From assembly GCF_001306145.1 (NCBI RefSeq), contig NZ_LGKO01000006.1:124001-188000 (forward strand): DNA of 64,000 nt. Reading direction: 5' to 3'. The DNA comes from Thermanaerothrix daxensis (GTDB lineage: Bacteria > Chloroflexota > Anaerolineae > Anaerolineales > Anaerolineaceae). Below, in pieces: positions 25,466 to 34,179 of this stretch. The notes beneath the pieces were generated by a model, which had not been told where the DNA came from, made no database searches, and saw nothing but the letters and a program-made list of their open reading frames with translations. How positions within the stretch are numbered: the first letter of the stretch is position 1; each line of letters opens with the position of its first letter. Both the position numbers and the translations under genes were made by a program.

Positions 25466-26938
25466 ATGCACCGATTGCACCTCTTGGGACTGCTACTGCT
25501 CCTCAGTGCGCTGGTGGCCTGTGCGCCTGCTGCACCTCGTGAGCCGCTGGTGGACCTGGCGGCCACACGTCTGGCGGCAACGCCAACCCCGGCCGTGACG
25601 GCCACCGCCTTTGCCACGCGCCCGCCCTACCCGCCCGGCACGCTGGTGGACTACACCGCCCAGACCGGGGATACCCTGCCCGCGCTGGCGGCGCGCTTCA
25701 ACACCACCGAGACCGAGATCCGCGCGGCCAACCCCATCCTGCCCGAACGGGTGACGACCCTGCCGCCGGGCCTGCCGATGAAAATCCCCATTTACTACCG
25801 TCCACTGTGGGGCAACCCCTACCCGATTTTGCCGGATAGCCTTTTCATCAACGGGCCGGCCCAGCAGGGGTTTGACCCGGTGGCGTTCGTGGATGCCCAG
25901 CCCGGCTGGTTCAAATCCTACACGGCGTACCTGGGCGGGCAAAATCGCCGCGGCGGGGAGATCGTGGCGCACATTGCCAAAAACTACAGCCTCAGCCCGC
26001 GCCTGCTGCTGGCCCTGCTGGAATACCAGACCGGCGCGCTCAGCCGGCCCGACCAGCCCGCCGACCTGGGGCCCTACCCGCTGGGCTACCGCGACACTCG
26101 CTACCCGGGACTGGCCCAGCAACTGACCTGGGCGGCCAACACACTCAACAACGGCTACTACGGCTGGCGCAACGGCACGTTGATCTCGCTGGACCTGCTG
26201 GACGGGCGCGAGGAGACCATTGACCCCTGGCAGAATGCGGCCAGCGCGGCGCTGCACTACTACTTTGCACGCGTGTTGGGTGGGGAGGCCTACGACCGCG
26301 CCATTGGGCCGGATGGGCTGGCGGCGACCTACCGCACCCTCTTCGGCGATCCCTGGGAGGAGGTGCAGCCGCACCTGCCCGGCAGTTTGGAGCAGCCGGC
26401 TCTGCGCTTCCCCTTTGCGCCGGGCAAGCGCTGGTCTTTCACCGGGGGGCCGCACACGGCCTGGGGCACGGGCGATCCGCTGGCGGCGCTGGATTTTGCC
26501 CCACCGGCTGTGGTGGGGGGGTGCCGGCCCAGCGAGGAGTGGGCCACCGCCGTGGCAGATGGGGTGATCGCGCGGGTGGATACGGCCAGCGTGGTACTCG
26601 ACCTGGACGGGGATGGGGATGAACGCACCGGCTGGACAATCTACTACCTGCACCTGGCGCAAGATAGTTTGCCGGCACTGGGCGCGCGGCTCAAAGCCGG
26701 CGACCCCATCGGGCGACCTTCCTGCGAGGGGGGCACGGCCACCGGGACGCATGTGCACATTGCCCGCCGCTACAACGGCGAGTGGATCCCGGCGGATGGG
26801 CCGTTGGCGTTCAACCTGGAAGGCTGGGTGGCGGTTAACGGCAGTGTGCCCTACGAGGGCTACCTGGTCCAGCGCGGCCAGCGCATTCGCGCCTGCCTGT
26901 GCTCCGACCGGGCCAGCCAGGTGGAATCCCGGCCGTAG
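25466..26938 (+). CDS. LysM/M23 peptidase lipoprotein, paralogue 3
   Basis: A 490-residue third paralogue. Lipobox LVAC, a short linker, LysM-like repeat (DYTAQTGDTLPALAARFNTT), central domain (LSPRLLLALLEYQTGA) and M23 domain (FTGGPHTAWG, ALDFAPP, GTHVHIARRYNGEW). The start at 25466 gives a complete lipoprotein signal; the frame is open further upstream only through the previous gene. The LysM-like repeat is the most divergent of the three, and the central active-site region has changed further (EYQTGALS). Converges with surE. Confidence 0.83.
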   Translation: MHRLHLLGLLLLLSALVACAPAAPREPLVDLAATRLAATPTPAVTATAFATRPPYPPGTLVDYTAQTGDTLPALAARFNTTETEIRAANPILPERVTTLPPGLPMKIPIYYRPLWGNPYPILPDSLFINGPAQQGFDPVAFVDAQPGWFKSYTAYLGGQNRRGGEIVAHIAKNYSLSPRLLLALLEYQTGALSRPDQPADLGPYPLGYRDTRYPGLAQQLTWAANTLNNGYYGWRNGTLISLDLLDGREETIDPWQNAASAALHYYFARVLGGEAYDRAIGPDGLAATYRTLFGDPWEEVQPHLPGSLEQPALRFPFAPGKRWSFTGGPHTAWGTGDPLAALDFAPPAVVGGCRPSEEWATAVADGVIARVDTASVVLDLDGDGDERTGWTIYYLHLAQDSLPALGARLKAGDPIGRPSCEGGTATGTHVHIARRYNGEWIPADGPLAFNLEGWVAVNGSVPYEGYLVQRGQRIRACLCSDRASQVESRP

Positions 26939-26953
26939 GGTGCAGGGCGGGGC

Positions 26954-27766
26954 TTAGGCGGCCGCAGGGGGCGGGTTGGTGGGGGTCTCCCAGGCCGGCC
27001 AGGGCCAGCGGCGCAGGGTTTCCAGGTACTGATGGGCGGTCAGGTCGAGCTGGATGGGGGTGATGGAGACGTAGTTGCGCGCCAGTGCGCCGATGTCGGT
27101 GCCCTCTTCGGCCACGCCGCCCGGCGCGTCGCCGCCGATCCAGTAGTAGGGGCGGCCGCGGGGGTCTTCACGGCGGATCAGTTCATCGTGGTAGATGCGC
27201 AGGCCCTGGCGGGTGATCTGCAGGCCGCGGATTTCGGCAAGGGGTGCGTAGGGGATATTGACATTGAGCAGGACGTTGGGGGGCAGGCCCTGGGTGAGCA
27301 CCTGTTCGGCGACCAGGGCGGCAATGTGGGCGGCGGCGGAGTAATCCAGGCGGTCGAGGTGGTTGCTTTCTTTGGAATCGAGCGAGAACGCGATGGAGGG
27401 GATGCCCCAGATGGTGCCCTCCATGGCGGCGGTCACCGTGCCGGAGTAGGTCACGTCGTGGCCCACGTTGGCATAGGGGTTGATGCCCGAGACCACCAGG
27501 TCTATCGGGTGGGGGATGAGTCCCAGCACGGCCAGGGCAACGCAGTCGGAAGGCGCGCCATCGCTGGCCAGGGCGGGGGTGCCATCGGCCAGGGTCACTT
27601 CTTTGACGCGCAGGGGGCGGTGCAGGGTTTTGACGTGCCCTGAAGCCGACCAGTTGTGGTCGGGGGCCAGCACCGTCACCCGGCCGAAGCGGCGCATGGC
27701 CTGGGCGAGGGCCAGCAGGCCCGGCGCGGTCACACCATCGTCGTTGGTTACCAGGATATGCGTCAT
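26954..27766 (-). CDS. surE: 5'/3'-Nucleotidase SurE
   Basis: Metal-dependent nucleotidase and stationary-phase survival protein, 270 residues. The N-terminus ILVTNDDGVTAPGL holds the metal-binding DD, followed by VLAPDHNWSASGHVKT (the usual AP...S..S region), DLVVSGINPYANVGHDVTYSGTV and GIPSIAFSL. It dephosphorylates nucleoside monophosphates and can act on short polyphosphate. The ATG at 27766 has GGAGG ten bases upstream. Single gene, convergent with paralogue 3 of the LysM/M23 set; downstream of the radical SAM gene on the same strand. Confidence 0.94.
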   Translation of the reverse strand: MTHILVTNDDGVTAPGLLALAQAMRRFGRVTVLAPDHNWSASGHVKTLHRPLRVKEVTLADGTPALASDGAPSDCVALAVLGLIPHPIDLVVSGINPYANVGHDVTYSGTVTAAMEGTIWGIPSIAFSLDSKESNHLDRLDYSAAAHIAALVAEQVLTQGLPPNVLLNVNIPYAPLAEIRGLQITRQGLRIYHDELIRREDPRGRPYYWIGGDAPGGVAEEGTDIGALARNYVSITPIQLDLTAHQYLETLRRWPWPAWETPTNPPPAAA

Positions 27767-27808
27767 GGGGGGGTCCTCCACGGGTCAATTATACCCGCAG
27801 ATGGGGGC

Positions 27809-27865
27809 TCAGCCGTCCCCGGCCTCGGCCAGGTAGGCCTTTTCGAGGGCGCGGAAGAGCGCGGG
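27809..27865 (-). pseudogene. Apparent C-terminal tail of the radical SAM protein after an amber codon
   Basis: Directly after the TAG that ends the radical SAM frame, the same frame continues as PALFRALEKAYLAEAGDG and then meets a TGA. The composition and amphipathic character look coding. A single-base change (for example TAC or TGG to TAG) would explain it; sequencing error is the alternative. Confidence 0.5.
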
Positions 27866-29671
27866 CTACTCGGGCGGGTGGCGCAGGGGCACTTGGCGCC
27901 CGGCCAGGCGGCTCTGCCACCAGTCGGCGAGGACGGTGTGGGCGGCCTGGAGCAGGTTAATGCGCATGCCGCGCACGGGGATTTCCAGTTCGCGCTTGTC
28001 GCACACGGTGCTCAGGTTGGCCTGGTCCACCTCGGCTTTGAGCGCGCGCAGGGCCTGACGGCGCGGCTCGCCTTCGGGCGTGGTGGCGACGATGCGGTCA
28101 ATCTCGGCCATCAGGCGGCGGGCACGGCGGATGCGCGCCGCGGTGGCTTCGGCCTGGGCCGCCTCGATCACCCCGTACTCCCCTTTGAGCAGGTTGAGGC
28201 GCAGGCCGGCTTCGTAGGTGGCCTCCACAATTTGATCGCGGTTCATCCAGACCGTTTCGTAATTCAGCACGTACTTCCACGAGGGCGCCAACAGGCGCTG
28301 GCGGTGCTCGGCCAGCGTGCGCGCAAAGAGGCGGTAGCCGTGCTTTTCGGGCTCTTCAAAAGCCCGGCTGCCGGGGTCGAGAAAAGGCGCCAGCGGAGAG
28401 ATGAAGGGGATGAGGCGCGGGCCGTAGAGCGGGGTGAAGCGCTCCAACAAGGTGCGGGCGTAATCCACCGTGGCCATGACCGAGTCGTACGTCTGCCCCT
28501 TCAGCCCGACCATGAAGAAGATATCCAGGCGCTGACAGCCGGCGTCAAGGGCGGCTTCCATGCTGGCCTCGATGGCGGCGTTGGAGTAGGGACGGCCAAA
28601 AGCGCGCCGCACCGCCTCATCGTGCGATTCGAGGGAGATCTCCACGGTGAAATTGGGCAGGGCACGCGCCACCTGGCGGAAGAATTCCGGCGGGGCGGCG
28701 TCGAAGAGTTCAATGAATACCGGCTGATCGTAGCCGGCAATGGCTTCCAGGAAGCGCTGGGCGTAGGCCTCGCCCGGCTGGCGGATATCCCCGAGGATGA
28801 AGACCGGGCCGCGGCTGTACTCGCCGATACGCCGAATGTCCTGGGCCAGTTTTTCGGGGGAGCGAAAAGCCGGGCGGGTGCGCCCGTGGATGTGGCGGAA
28901 GGCGCAGGCCGAGCCGCCGCAGGTGACGCAGTTGTAGGAACAGCCGCGCACCGAAAGCGCCGCCGTGATGGGGTAGCGCAGCCAGTTGCGGAAGGGCTTG
29001 TAAGAAGCCAGGTCGCGGTAGCGCACCACCGAGCGCAGGACGTGGGTGTAATCCAGGAGTAGGTCATCCAGCGTCTCGGGCGAGTAGGTCAGCGGGTTGA
29101 CGTGCGCCTCGCCCTCGGCATCTTTCCACACCAGGTTGGGGATGGCCTCCAGGGCACGCGCGGCAGGGCTGGTGGCGGCAGGGCGGAACGCGCCGCCGCG
29201 GCGCAGGTACTGCATCAGCAGGAGCAGGGGGTGCTCGGTGGAATCGCCGCGCAGGATGAAATCTACTGCCGGGTCGGCGATCAGTTCGCGGTGGAAGTAG
29301 GAGGATGAGAAGCCCCCGAAGATGACGGCGCGGTGCGGGTGCAGACGCTTGACCATGTGGGCGATCTCAATGGCGCCGTGGGCGTGAGGCAGCCAGTGCA
29401 GGTCAATGCCGAAGGCCAGCGCATCCAGGTGCCGGAGGTAGGGTTCGACCGCGAAGTCGGGGTCATCCAGCATGCGCACGGCCAGGTTGAGGATGCGCGT
29501 GCGCAGGCCGTGGCGTTCCAGGTACTCGGCCATGGTGGTGAAGCCAATGGGGTACATTTCGAAGACCGGGGTGGAGGGCACCAGATCACTGACCGGGCCG
29601 AAGAGGATGGCCTCACGGCGGAAGTCATAGACGCTGGGAGCGTGCAGGAAGATCAAATCGGGGGTTGCCAT
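27866..29671 (-). CDS. B12-binding/radical SAM protein
   Basis: A 601-residue enzyme with an N-terminal cobalamin-binding-like domain (residues ~1-190: FEMYPIGFTTMAEYLERHG, AVIFGGFSSSYFHREL) and a radical SAM domain with cluster motif RGCSYNCVTCGGS (Cx3Cx2C). It matches the description of the Ta0216/TIGR04190 group, whose substrate is unknown. IHGRTRPAFRSPEKLAQDIRRI and NFTVEISLESHD belong to the TIM barrel. The frame ends at a TAG, but coding-like sequence continues for 18 codons. A TATAAT (29745-29740, minus) and a 9-bp-arm hairpin lie in the leader; GGAG precedes the ATG. Confidence 0.85.
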   Translation of the reverse strand: MATPDLIFLHAPSVYDFRREAILFGPVSDLVPSTPVFEMYPIGFTTMAEYLERHGLRTRILNLAVRMLDDPDFAVEPYLRHLDALAFGIDLHWLPHAHGAIEIAHMVKRLHPHRAVIFGGFSSSYFHRELIADPAVDFILRGDSTEHPLLLLMQYLRRGGAFRPAATSPAARALEAIPNLVWKDAEGEAHVNPLTYSPETLDDLLLDYTHVLRSVVRYRDLASYKPFRNWLRYPITAALSVRGCSYNCVTCGGSACAFRHIHGRTRPAFRSPEKLAQDIRRIGEYSRGPVFILGDIRQPGEAYAQRFLEAIAGYDQPVFIELFDAAPPEFFRQVARALPNFTVEISLESHDEAVRRAFGRPYSNAAIEASMEAALDAGCQRLDIFFMVGLKGQTYDSVMATVDYARTLLERFTPLYGPRLIPFISPLAPFLDPGSRAFEEPEKHGYRLFARTLAEHRQRLLAPSWKYVLNYETVWMNRDQIVEATYEAGLRLNLLKGEYGVIEAAQAEATAARIRRARRLMAEIDRIVATTPEGEPRRQALRALKAEVDQANLSTVCDKRELEIPVRGMRINLLQAAHTVLADWWQSRLAGRQVPLRHPPE

Positions 29672-29702
29672 GGGCGTTTCGCTCCGGGTCGAACTAAAAT
29701 GT

Positions 29703-29723
29703 GTTCCCCAGCAACTGGGGAAC
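29703..29723 (-). promoter_or_regulatory. Perfect 9-bp inverted repeat in the radical SAM leader
   Basis: GTTCCCCAG, three bases, CTGGGGAAC. It lies about 10 bases downstream of the expected transcription start (from TATAAT at 29745-29740) and about 30 bases before the start codon. It could be a repressor operator or a stabilising 5' hairpin. Confidence 0.5.
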
Positions 29724-29739
29724 GTGCTTAACCGTGCTC

Positions 29740-29745
29740 CATTAT
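29740..29745 (-). promoter_or_regulatory. -10 box of the radical SAM gene
   Basis: TATAAT on the minus strand, 69 bases before the ATG at 29671. The region 29746-29917 between this promoter and the next gene holds no further feature I can support. Confidence 0.55.
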
Positions 29746-29917
29746 AGCACTTTGGAACGTTTTCGGTTAAAAAATGTGAATACTTTCACAAGGTGAATCT
29801 GACGAATCTCCTACCTGCTCTCCCCCGCATTTGGAAGGCAGGGAGAGCCGTCCGATCTACCTGAGGGTGAGGCGTTCAGGCGCTTAGCGGGCGGGGCTGC
29901 CCATGGGGCGAGGCGCC

Positions 29918-30577
29918 TCAGCGCGATTTGATGAATTGACCCGTTCGCGCATCGTAGACGTCAAAGCGTCCGAAGGACGTTTCGGCCAGCCAGAGCAGAG
30001 GGTAGGTGGCCAGTTCGGCGTCCACGTCCTCAAACAGGTCGCTGGTGCGCAGTTCCAGGCCGGCGGGCTGGGAGGAGTGCCACCGGATCTCGGTAGAATC
30101 CACCCACCCCTCCCGGTCAAAAAGTTCATCCGGTCGAATCACCGCCAAATCCTCCGCGACCAACGTCACTTTGTCGGTTTCGACGTAGAACGCCCGGGCG
30201 GGGGAAGCGGAGGCGTCTTTGGCAAAAATGACCACCCAATGAGCCTGACGGCCGTCCGAGCCGATGCCCGGATCATCCTCGACCACGAGGGGAGAACATT
30301 TCGTGTTGCAGTAGTGGGAATAACGGCCCACAAAGGCCAGTTTTGCGGTGTCTTTCCACGCGTCGGGCAGGTTGGCATAGGCCAGCGCAACCGCCTCCCG
30401 GGCGCTGAGCCACCCCGCCGCACTTGCCTGGCCCGCCGGGGTGGCTGAGCCTGCAGGCGCGGGCTGAGATGGAGGGGGTTGAGACGGGGCGGGCGGCGCC
30501 GTCGCCGGCCCGGCGCAGGCCGCTAACCCCATGGCCAGGAGCAGAAACAGGATTGGCCATCGAGCCTTTGAAACCAT
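29918..30577 (-). CDS. Lipoprotein of unknown function
   Basis: A 219-residue exported protein. Signal peptide and lipobox (MGLAAC) are clear, then a Pro/Ser/Ala-rich linker to about residue 50. The globular part starts with LSAREAVALAYANLPDAWKD and has two close cysteines (HYCNTKCSPLVV), then VEDDPGIGSDGRQAHWVVIFA. I do not recognise a family; the fold of the globular part may resemble PepSY-like or ligand-binding lipoproteins, but I cannot support that. Monocistronic, with TACAAT about 130 bases upstream on the minus strand (30713-30708). Confidence 0.7.
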   Translation of the reverse strand: MVSKARWPILFLLLAMGLAACAGPATAPPAPSQPPPSQPAPAGSATPAGQASAAGWLSAREAVALAYANLPDAWKDTAKLAFVGRYSHYCNTKCSPLVVEDDPGIGSDGRQAHWVVIFAKDASASPARAFYVETDKVTLVAEDLAVIRPDELFDREGWVDSTEIRWHSSQPAGLELRTSDLFEDVDAELATYPLLWLAETSFGRFDVYDARTGQFIKSR

Positions 30578-30740
30578 GTCAGTTCCCTCCCTGAAAGGAT
30601 GGTGAGATTTCCCGTCTTAGACGTCTCGCCGTGCAGGTTGCGCTGCGATCGTGGGGTGGGCCGTAAACCGCAAGTGGACGGCGCTCCGCTAAGATTTCCT
30701 GCTGAGATTGTAGCACGCGGAGATGGCGCTTACAATCGGG

Positions 30741-30746
30741 TATAAT
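30741..30746 (+). promoter_or_regulatory. -10 box of the LysM lipoprotein gene, predicting a leaderless mRNA
   Basis: TATAAT ends eight bases before the GTG start at 30754. The gap TCCCGGG is too short for a separate ribosome-binding site. Confidence 0.55.
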
Positions 30747-30753
30747 TCCCGGG

Positions 30754-31734
30754 GTGAACATTCCCTCGCGTTTCATCGCCGGCCTGGTGCTGGCGCTTCT
30801 GCTGGGGCTGGTGGGCTGCACGGCGGAGGTCTTCCCACTCTTTACTCCGACCGCTGCGCCGCTGCCCAGCCCAACCGCTACCCCCACTCTCACCCCATAC
30901 CTGACCGCAACTCCCACCCGGCCACAGCGCAGTCCGACCCCGCTGCCTTCCCCCACGCCCACCCCGCGTACGCACGTGGTGCAGCGCGGTGAGGATCTCT
31001 TCGGCATTGCCCTGCGCTACGGGATCAGCCTGGAGGCCCTGCTGGCGGCCAACCCGACCGTTACCCCGCAGTTCCTCAGCGTGGGCACCCAACTGCGCAT
31101 CCCCGCCGCCGTGCCCACCCCCGACCCGAACAACCCGCCCACCCCCACCCCCATCGGCCTGACTCTGGATGCGCCGTTCTGCGCCCCCAGCACGGAAGGC
31201 GGGCTGTGGTGCTTTGCCTGGGTGCACAACCCCCAGTCCTTTGCGGTGGAGGGGGTGACGGCCCAGTTCCGCCGCCTGGATGTCGAGAGCGGTGCCATTG
31301 AGGCTCAGAATGTGGCCCCCTTACTCAACCGCCTGCCCGCGGGGGAGGCCCTGCCCCTGGCGGTGTTCTTCCCGCCGCCGCTTCCGCGCACCTACCAGGT
31401 GGATGCCGAGGTACTGACGGCTCTGCCCATCCCCGCCGGGGCACCGCGCTACCTGGATGCCGAGGTGGTGGAGGTGACGCAGACGCTGAGCCCCGATGGC
31501 CTGAGCGCCTACCTGGAGGGGGAGGTGCAACTGGCCGCCGGGGTGAGCCAGACGGCCCAGCAGGTGTGGGTGCTGGGCATGGCCCTGGATGGCGCCGGGC
31601 AGGTGGTGGGCGTGCGCCGCTGGGAGAGCCCCGCACCGCTGGCGCCGGGTGAGCGCCTGCCGTTCCGCCTATGGGTGTATGCCAGCGGCGCGCCGATGGC
31701 CCGCGCCGAGGTGCGTGTGGAGGCCCGCCCCTGA
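30754..31734 (+). CDS. LysM-domain lipoprotein
   Basis: A 326-residue exported protein starting at GTG 30754. Lipobox LVGC, then about 45 residues of Pro/Thr linker, a single LysM (HVVQRGEDLFGIALRYGISL to TQLRIPA), a second linker, and a beta-rich C-terminal domain (from about residue 130) whose segments FAWVHNPQSFAVEGVTAQFR and LGMALDGAGQVVGVRRWES resemble extracellular FxLYD-type domains. No catalytic motif is seen. It should sit on the cell surface bound to glycan. Stands alone, after a promoter with TATAAT. Confidence 0.8.
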   Translation: MNIPSRFIAGLVLALLLGLVGCTAEVFPLFTPTAAPLPSPTATPTLTPYLTATPTRPQRSPTPLPSPTPTPRTHVVQRGEDLFGIALRYGISLEALLAANPTVTPQFLSVGTQLRIPAAVPTPDPNNPPTPTPIGLTLDAPFCAPSTEGGLWCFAWVHNPQSFAVEGVTAQFRRLDVESGAIEAQNVAPLLNRLPAGEALPLAVFFPPPLPRTYQVDAEVLTALPIPAGAPRYLDAEVVEVTQTLSPDGLSAYLEGEVQLAAGVSQTAQQVWVLGMALDGAGQVVGVRRWESPAPLAPGERLPFRLWVYASGAPMARAEVRVEARP

Positions 31735-31806
31735 GGGGCACGGCGTGCCGGGAGCGGGCACACCGTTTTCAAACCAAATTGTAAAGAAATCCTAAGGTAG
31801 CGCGCA

Positions 31807-31835
31807 TTGACGCCCCCCCGGGCCAAAAGTATAAT
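31807..31835 (+). promoter_or_regulatory. Sigma-70 promoter of the PATAN/GTPase operon
   Basis: TTGACG (31807-31812), a 17-base spacer and TATAAT (31830-31835). Transcription would start near 31842, leaving a leader of about 100 bases before the ATG at 31943. The leader contains complementary TGCCGGAGG/CCGGAG-type stretches but no riboswitch I recognise. Confidence 0.75.
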
Positions 31836-31942
31836 CGTTCGTGGATCGTAATCTGCATGATAGGTGTGGGTTTATCTCCTGCCGGAGGACCGGAGTCAGG
31901 GGGCAGGGCCGCGGGAGGCTATCCCCCCAATGAGGCACTTGC

Positions 31943-32752
31943 ATGGCACTTAAGGGCAATCTGCGCGATTTCAGCATTACCCAGTTGTTCAACCTGATCC
32001 ACCTGGCGCGCAAAACCGGCTTGCTGACGGTGCAGGGGGCCAGCGAGACGGCCCAGGTGTACTTCCGCGAGGGCAAACTCAGTTACGCGCAAATCGGCCA
32101 AACCCCCAGCGACCTGGCAACCGTGCTTTACCGCAACCGCAAGTTGAGCGCCAACCAGGTGCGCATCCTGCATGAGCGCGCCCGGGGGATGAGCGACAAG
32201 GAACTGGGCCTGCTGCTGATCAACGCCGGTTACCTGACCCAAAAGGAAATCCTGGAAAGCCTGCAGGCCTACACGCTGGAGATCGTGCGGCGCCTGTTTA
32301 CCTGGGTAGAGGGGCTGTTTAACTTTGAGCCGAACGTACCCATCCCGAATGGCAAGATTCCCCTGCGCATTGACCTGCAGAACCTGATCATCGAGGGCAC
32401 GCGCCAATTGCGCGAGTGGGAGCAACTGCAAGAGGAAATCCCCAGCCTGGACATGGCACTCAAATTCACCGACCGGCCGGGGCGCAACCTGCGCAACCTC
32501 AACCTCAGTTTGGAGGAGTGGCGGGTCATCTCCTACGTCAACCCGAAGAACACCCTGCGCCAGATCGCCCAGGCCACCAAGATGAACGAACTGGAAATCC
32601 GCCGGGTGGTGTATGCCCTGCTGCAGGCGGGGATTGTGGAACTGGTGCGTCCGGCCGGCGCCCTACCGGCTACCCGCTCGCTGCCCGCCGCCCAAAAGGA
32701 GCAGCAGCGCTCGCTGATCAACCGCCTGATAGAACGTATTCGCTCGATCTGA
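31943..32752 (+). CDS. DUF4388 (PATAN) domain protein
   Basis: A 269-residue cytoplasmic protein. The first ~100 residues are the PATAN/DUF4388 domain: MALKGNLRDFSITQLFNLIHLARKTGLLTV followed by VYFREGKLSYAQIG. PATAN domains are signalling adaptors found with response regulators and small GTPases. The second half continues the pattern with two winged-helix-like segments; AATKMNELEIRRVVYALLQAGIVELV-type sequence near the end is helix-turn-helix-like. It heads an operon with a Ras-like GTPase, the usual partnership of this family, so it may be the GTPase's regulator or effector. Confidence 0.85.
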   Translation: MALKGNLRDFSITQLFNLIHLARKTGLLTVQGASETAQVYFREGKLSYAQIGQTPSDLATVLYRNRKLSANQVRILHERARGMSDKELGLLLINAGYLTQKEILESLQAYTLEIVRRLFTWVEGLFNFEPNVPIPNGKIPLRIDLQNLIIEGTRQLREWEQLQEEIPSLDMALKFTDRPGRNLRNLNLSLEEWRVISYVNPKNTLRQIAQATKMNELEIRRVVYALLQAGIVELVRPAGALPATRSLPAAQKEQQRSLINRLIERIRSI

Positions 32753-32780
32753 TTCTTTGATCCCCGGAGAGCACGCTGGT

Positions 32781-33320
32781 ATGCAAAATGTCAAGATTGT
32801 GGTAACCGGTCCCTTCAATGCAGGCAAAACCGCCTTCATCCGTTCGATCAGCGAAATTGACGTGGTTTCGACCGAACGCAAGATCACCACGGCGGCTGAG
32901 CGGGTCAAGGACCAGACCACGGTGGCCATGGATTTTGGCCGCATCACGGTGGATGACGACCTCGTGCTCTACCTCTTCGGCACTCCCGGCCAAAAGCGCT
33001 TTGACTTCATGTGGGAGATACTTTCGGAGGGCATGCTGGGGTTTGTGGTGATGGTGGACAGCACGCGCCCGGAGACCTTCCGCGAAGCGCGCAGCATCCT
33101 GGAGACCTTCCGCGCCTACGCGCCGACCCCCTACGTGGTGGCCGCCAACAAGCAAGATAGCCCCGATGCCTGGGACCTGGAGGATATGCGCGTGGCGCTG
33201 CGCCTGGACCGCAAGGTCAAACTGCTCCCCTGTGTGGCGACCCAAAAGGAGGCCGTCAAGAACGTTTTGCTGGAACTGCTGTACAGCATCCTGGCCGAGA
33301 TGGAGGAGGGCCGGTCCTGA
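32781..33320 (+). CDS. Small Ras-like GTPase (COG2229/MglA-type)
   Basis: A 179-residue GTPase. G1 P-loop GPFNAGKT (residues 10-17), G2-region threonine in ERKITTAAERVKDQTTVAMDFG, G3 FGTPGQKRF and G4 NKQD are all present. G3 has TPGQ with the catalytic Gln. No membrane anchor is seen. Such GTPases work with PATAN/roadblock proteins in polarity, motility or signalling in Myxococcota, Chloroflexota and others; the exact job here is not visible. The ATG at 32781 is preferred to an upstream TTG at 32757. Confidence 0.9.
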   Translation: MQNVKIVVTGPFNAGKTAFIRSISEIDVVSTERKITTAAERVKDQTTVAMDFGRITVDDDLVLYLFGTPGQKRFDFMWEILSEGMLGFVVMVDSTRPETFREARSILETFRAYAPTPYVVAANKQDSPDAWDLEDMRVALRLDRKVKLLPCVATQKEAVKNVLLELLYSILAEMEEGRS

Positions 33321-33330
33321 ACGCGGGCCG

Positions 33331-34179
33331 GTGGGTGTGGCTGTGTCGTCCATTACGACCGATCAGGGCATCCTTCACTACGAGGTGTACGGCCGTGGCA
33401 AGCCGGTGATCCTGCTGCACGGCTGGTTGGGTTCGTGGGGGTTGTGGCAGGATACCATGGCCTACTTGGGACGCTACTACCGCACCTACGCCCTGGATTT
33501 CTGGGGATTTGGCGAATCGGGCAAGAAACTGGATACCTACCAGGTTAGCGATTTTGTGGACCTGGTGGATCAATTTATGGAGCGCCTGGGCCTGAGCAGT
33601 GCCCCGTTGGTGGGACACAGCATGGGCGGGACGGTCAGTCTGCTGGTGGCGATGCGCTACCCCCGGCGGGTGGAGAAGGTAGTGGTCATCGGCTCGCCGA
33701 TTGCCGGCGCTTCGCTGGCGCCGGCGCTCAAACTGGCCGGCCTGCGCCCGATTGCCTTCTTGCTGTTCACCTTCTTCGGCCTTTTCCGCTGGGGAATGCG
33801 CGTGGCTTCGCCGCTCATCTGCCGCGATCCGCGCTTCCCGGAGATGATGGACCGGGATCTTTCGCAGACCACGCTGGAATCATTCCTCACCAGCATTGCC
33901 TCACTGCGGCGCACCGACCTGCGCTCCCACCTGGATCAGGTGCGCGTGCCGGTGATGGGGATGTACGGCCTGCGCGATAACATTGTCCACCCCTATCAGG
34001 GGCGCGTGCTGCGCCGGGGGGTGCCGCACGCCGACCTGGTGGAGTACCCCCGCGCGGGGCACTTCATCATGCTGGATGAGCCGCAATCTTTCATGAGCAC
34101 CCTACACGCATTTCTGGAGCGCACCCCACAACCCCAGGAACCCGTCTATGAACCCCGACAACCGCCCGTTACCCTCTGA
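33331..34179 (+). CDS. Alpha/beta-fold hydrolase
   Basis: About 282 residues, alpha/beta hydrolase superfamily. Seen: oxyanion-hole HGWLGSWGLW, nucleophile elbow VGHSMGGTVS, acid region GLRDNIVHP and catalytic His in RAGHFIMLDEP. A hydrophobic lid segment (IAFLLFTFFGLFRWGM) suggests a lipid-like or membrane-near substrate. Several in-frame GTG codons (33331, 33337, 33343) are possible starts; no ATG is available. It follows the GTPase by 10 bases in the same operon. Substrate unknown. Confidence 0.85.
   Translation: MGVAVSSITTDQGILHYEVYGRGKPVILLHGWLGSWGLWQDTMAYLGRYYRTYALDFWGFGESGKKLDTYQVSDFVDLVDQFMERLGLSSAPLVGHSMGGTVSLLVAMRYPRRVEKVVVIGSPIAGASLAPALKLAGLRPIAFLLFTFFGLFRWGMRVASPLICRDPRFPEMMDRDLSQTTLESFLTSIASLRRTDLRSHLDQVRVPVMGMYGLRDNIVHPYQGRVLRRGVPHADLVEYPRAGHFIMLDEPQSFMSTLHAFLERTPQPQEPVYEPRQPPVTL

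Noticed and set aside
27656-29062. 468-residue plus-strand open frame across surE and the radical SAM gene
   Set aside because: Antisense shadow of two well-supported genes, with no motif and Gly/Ala/Gln-rich composition.
29672-29702. Cobalamin riboswitch for the B12/radical SAM gene
   Set aside because: The leader is only about 60 bases, too short, and has no B12-box-like sequence.
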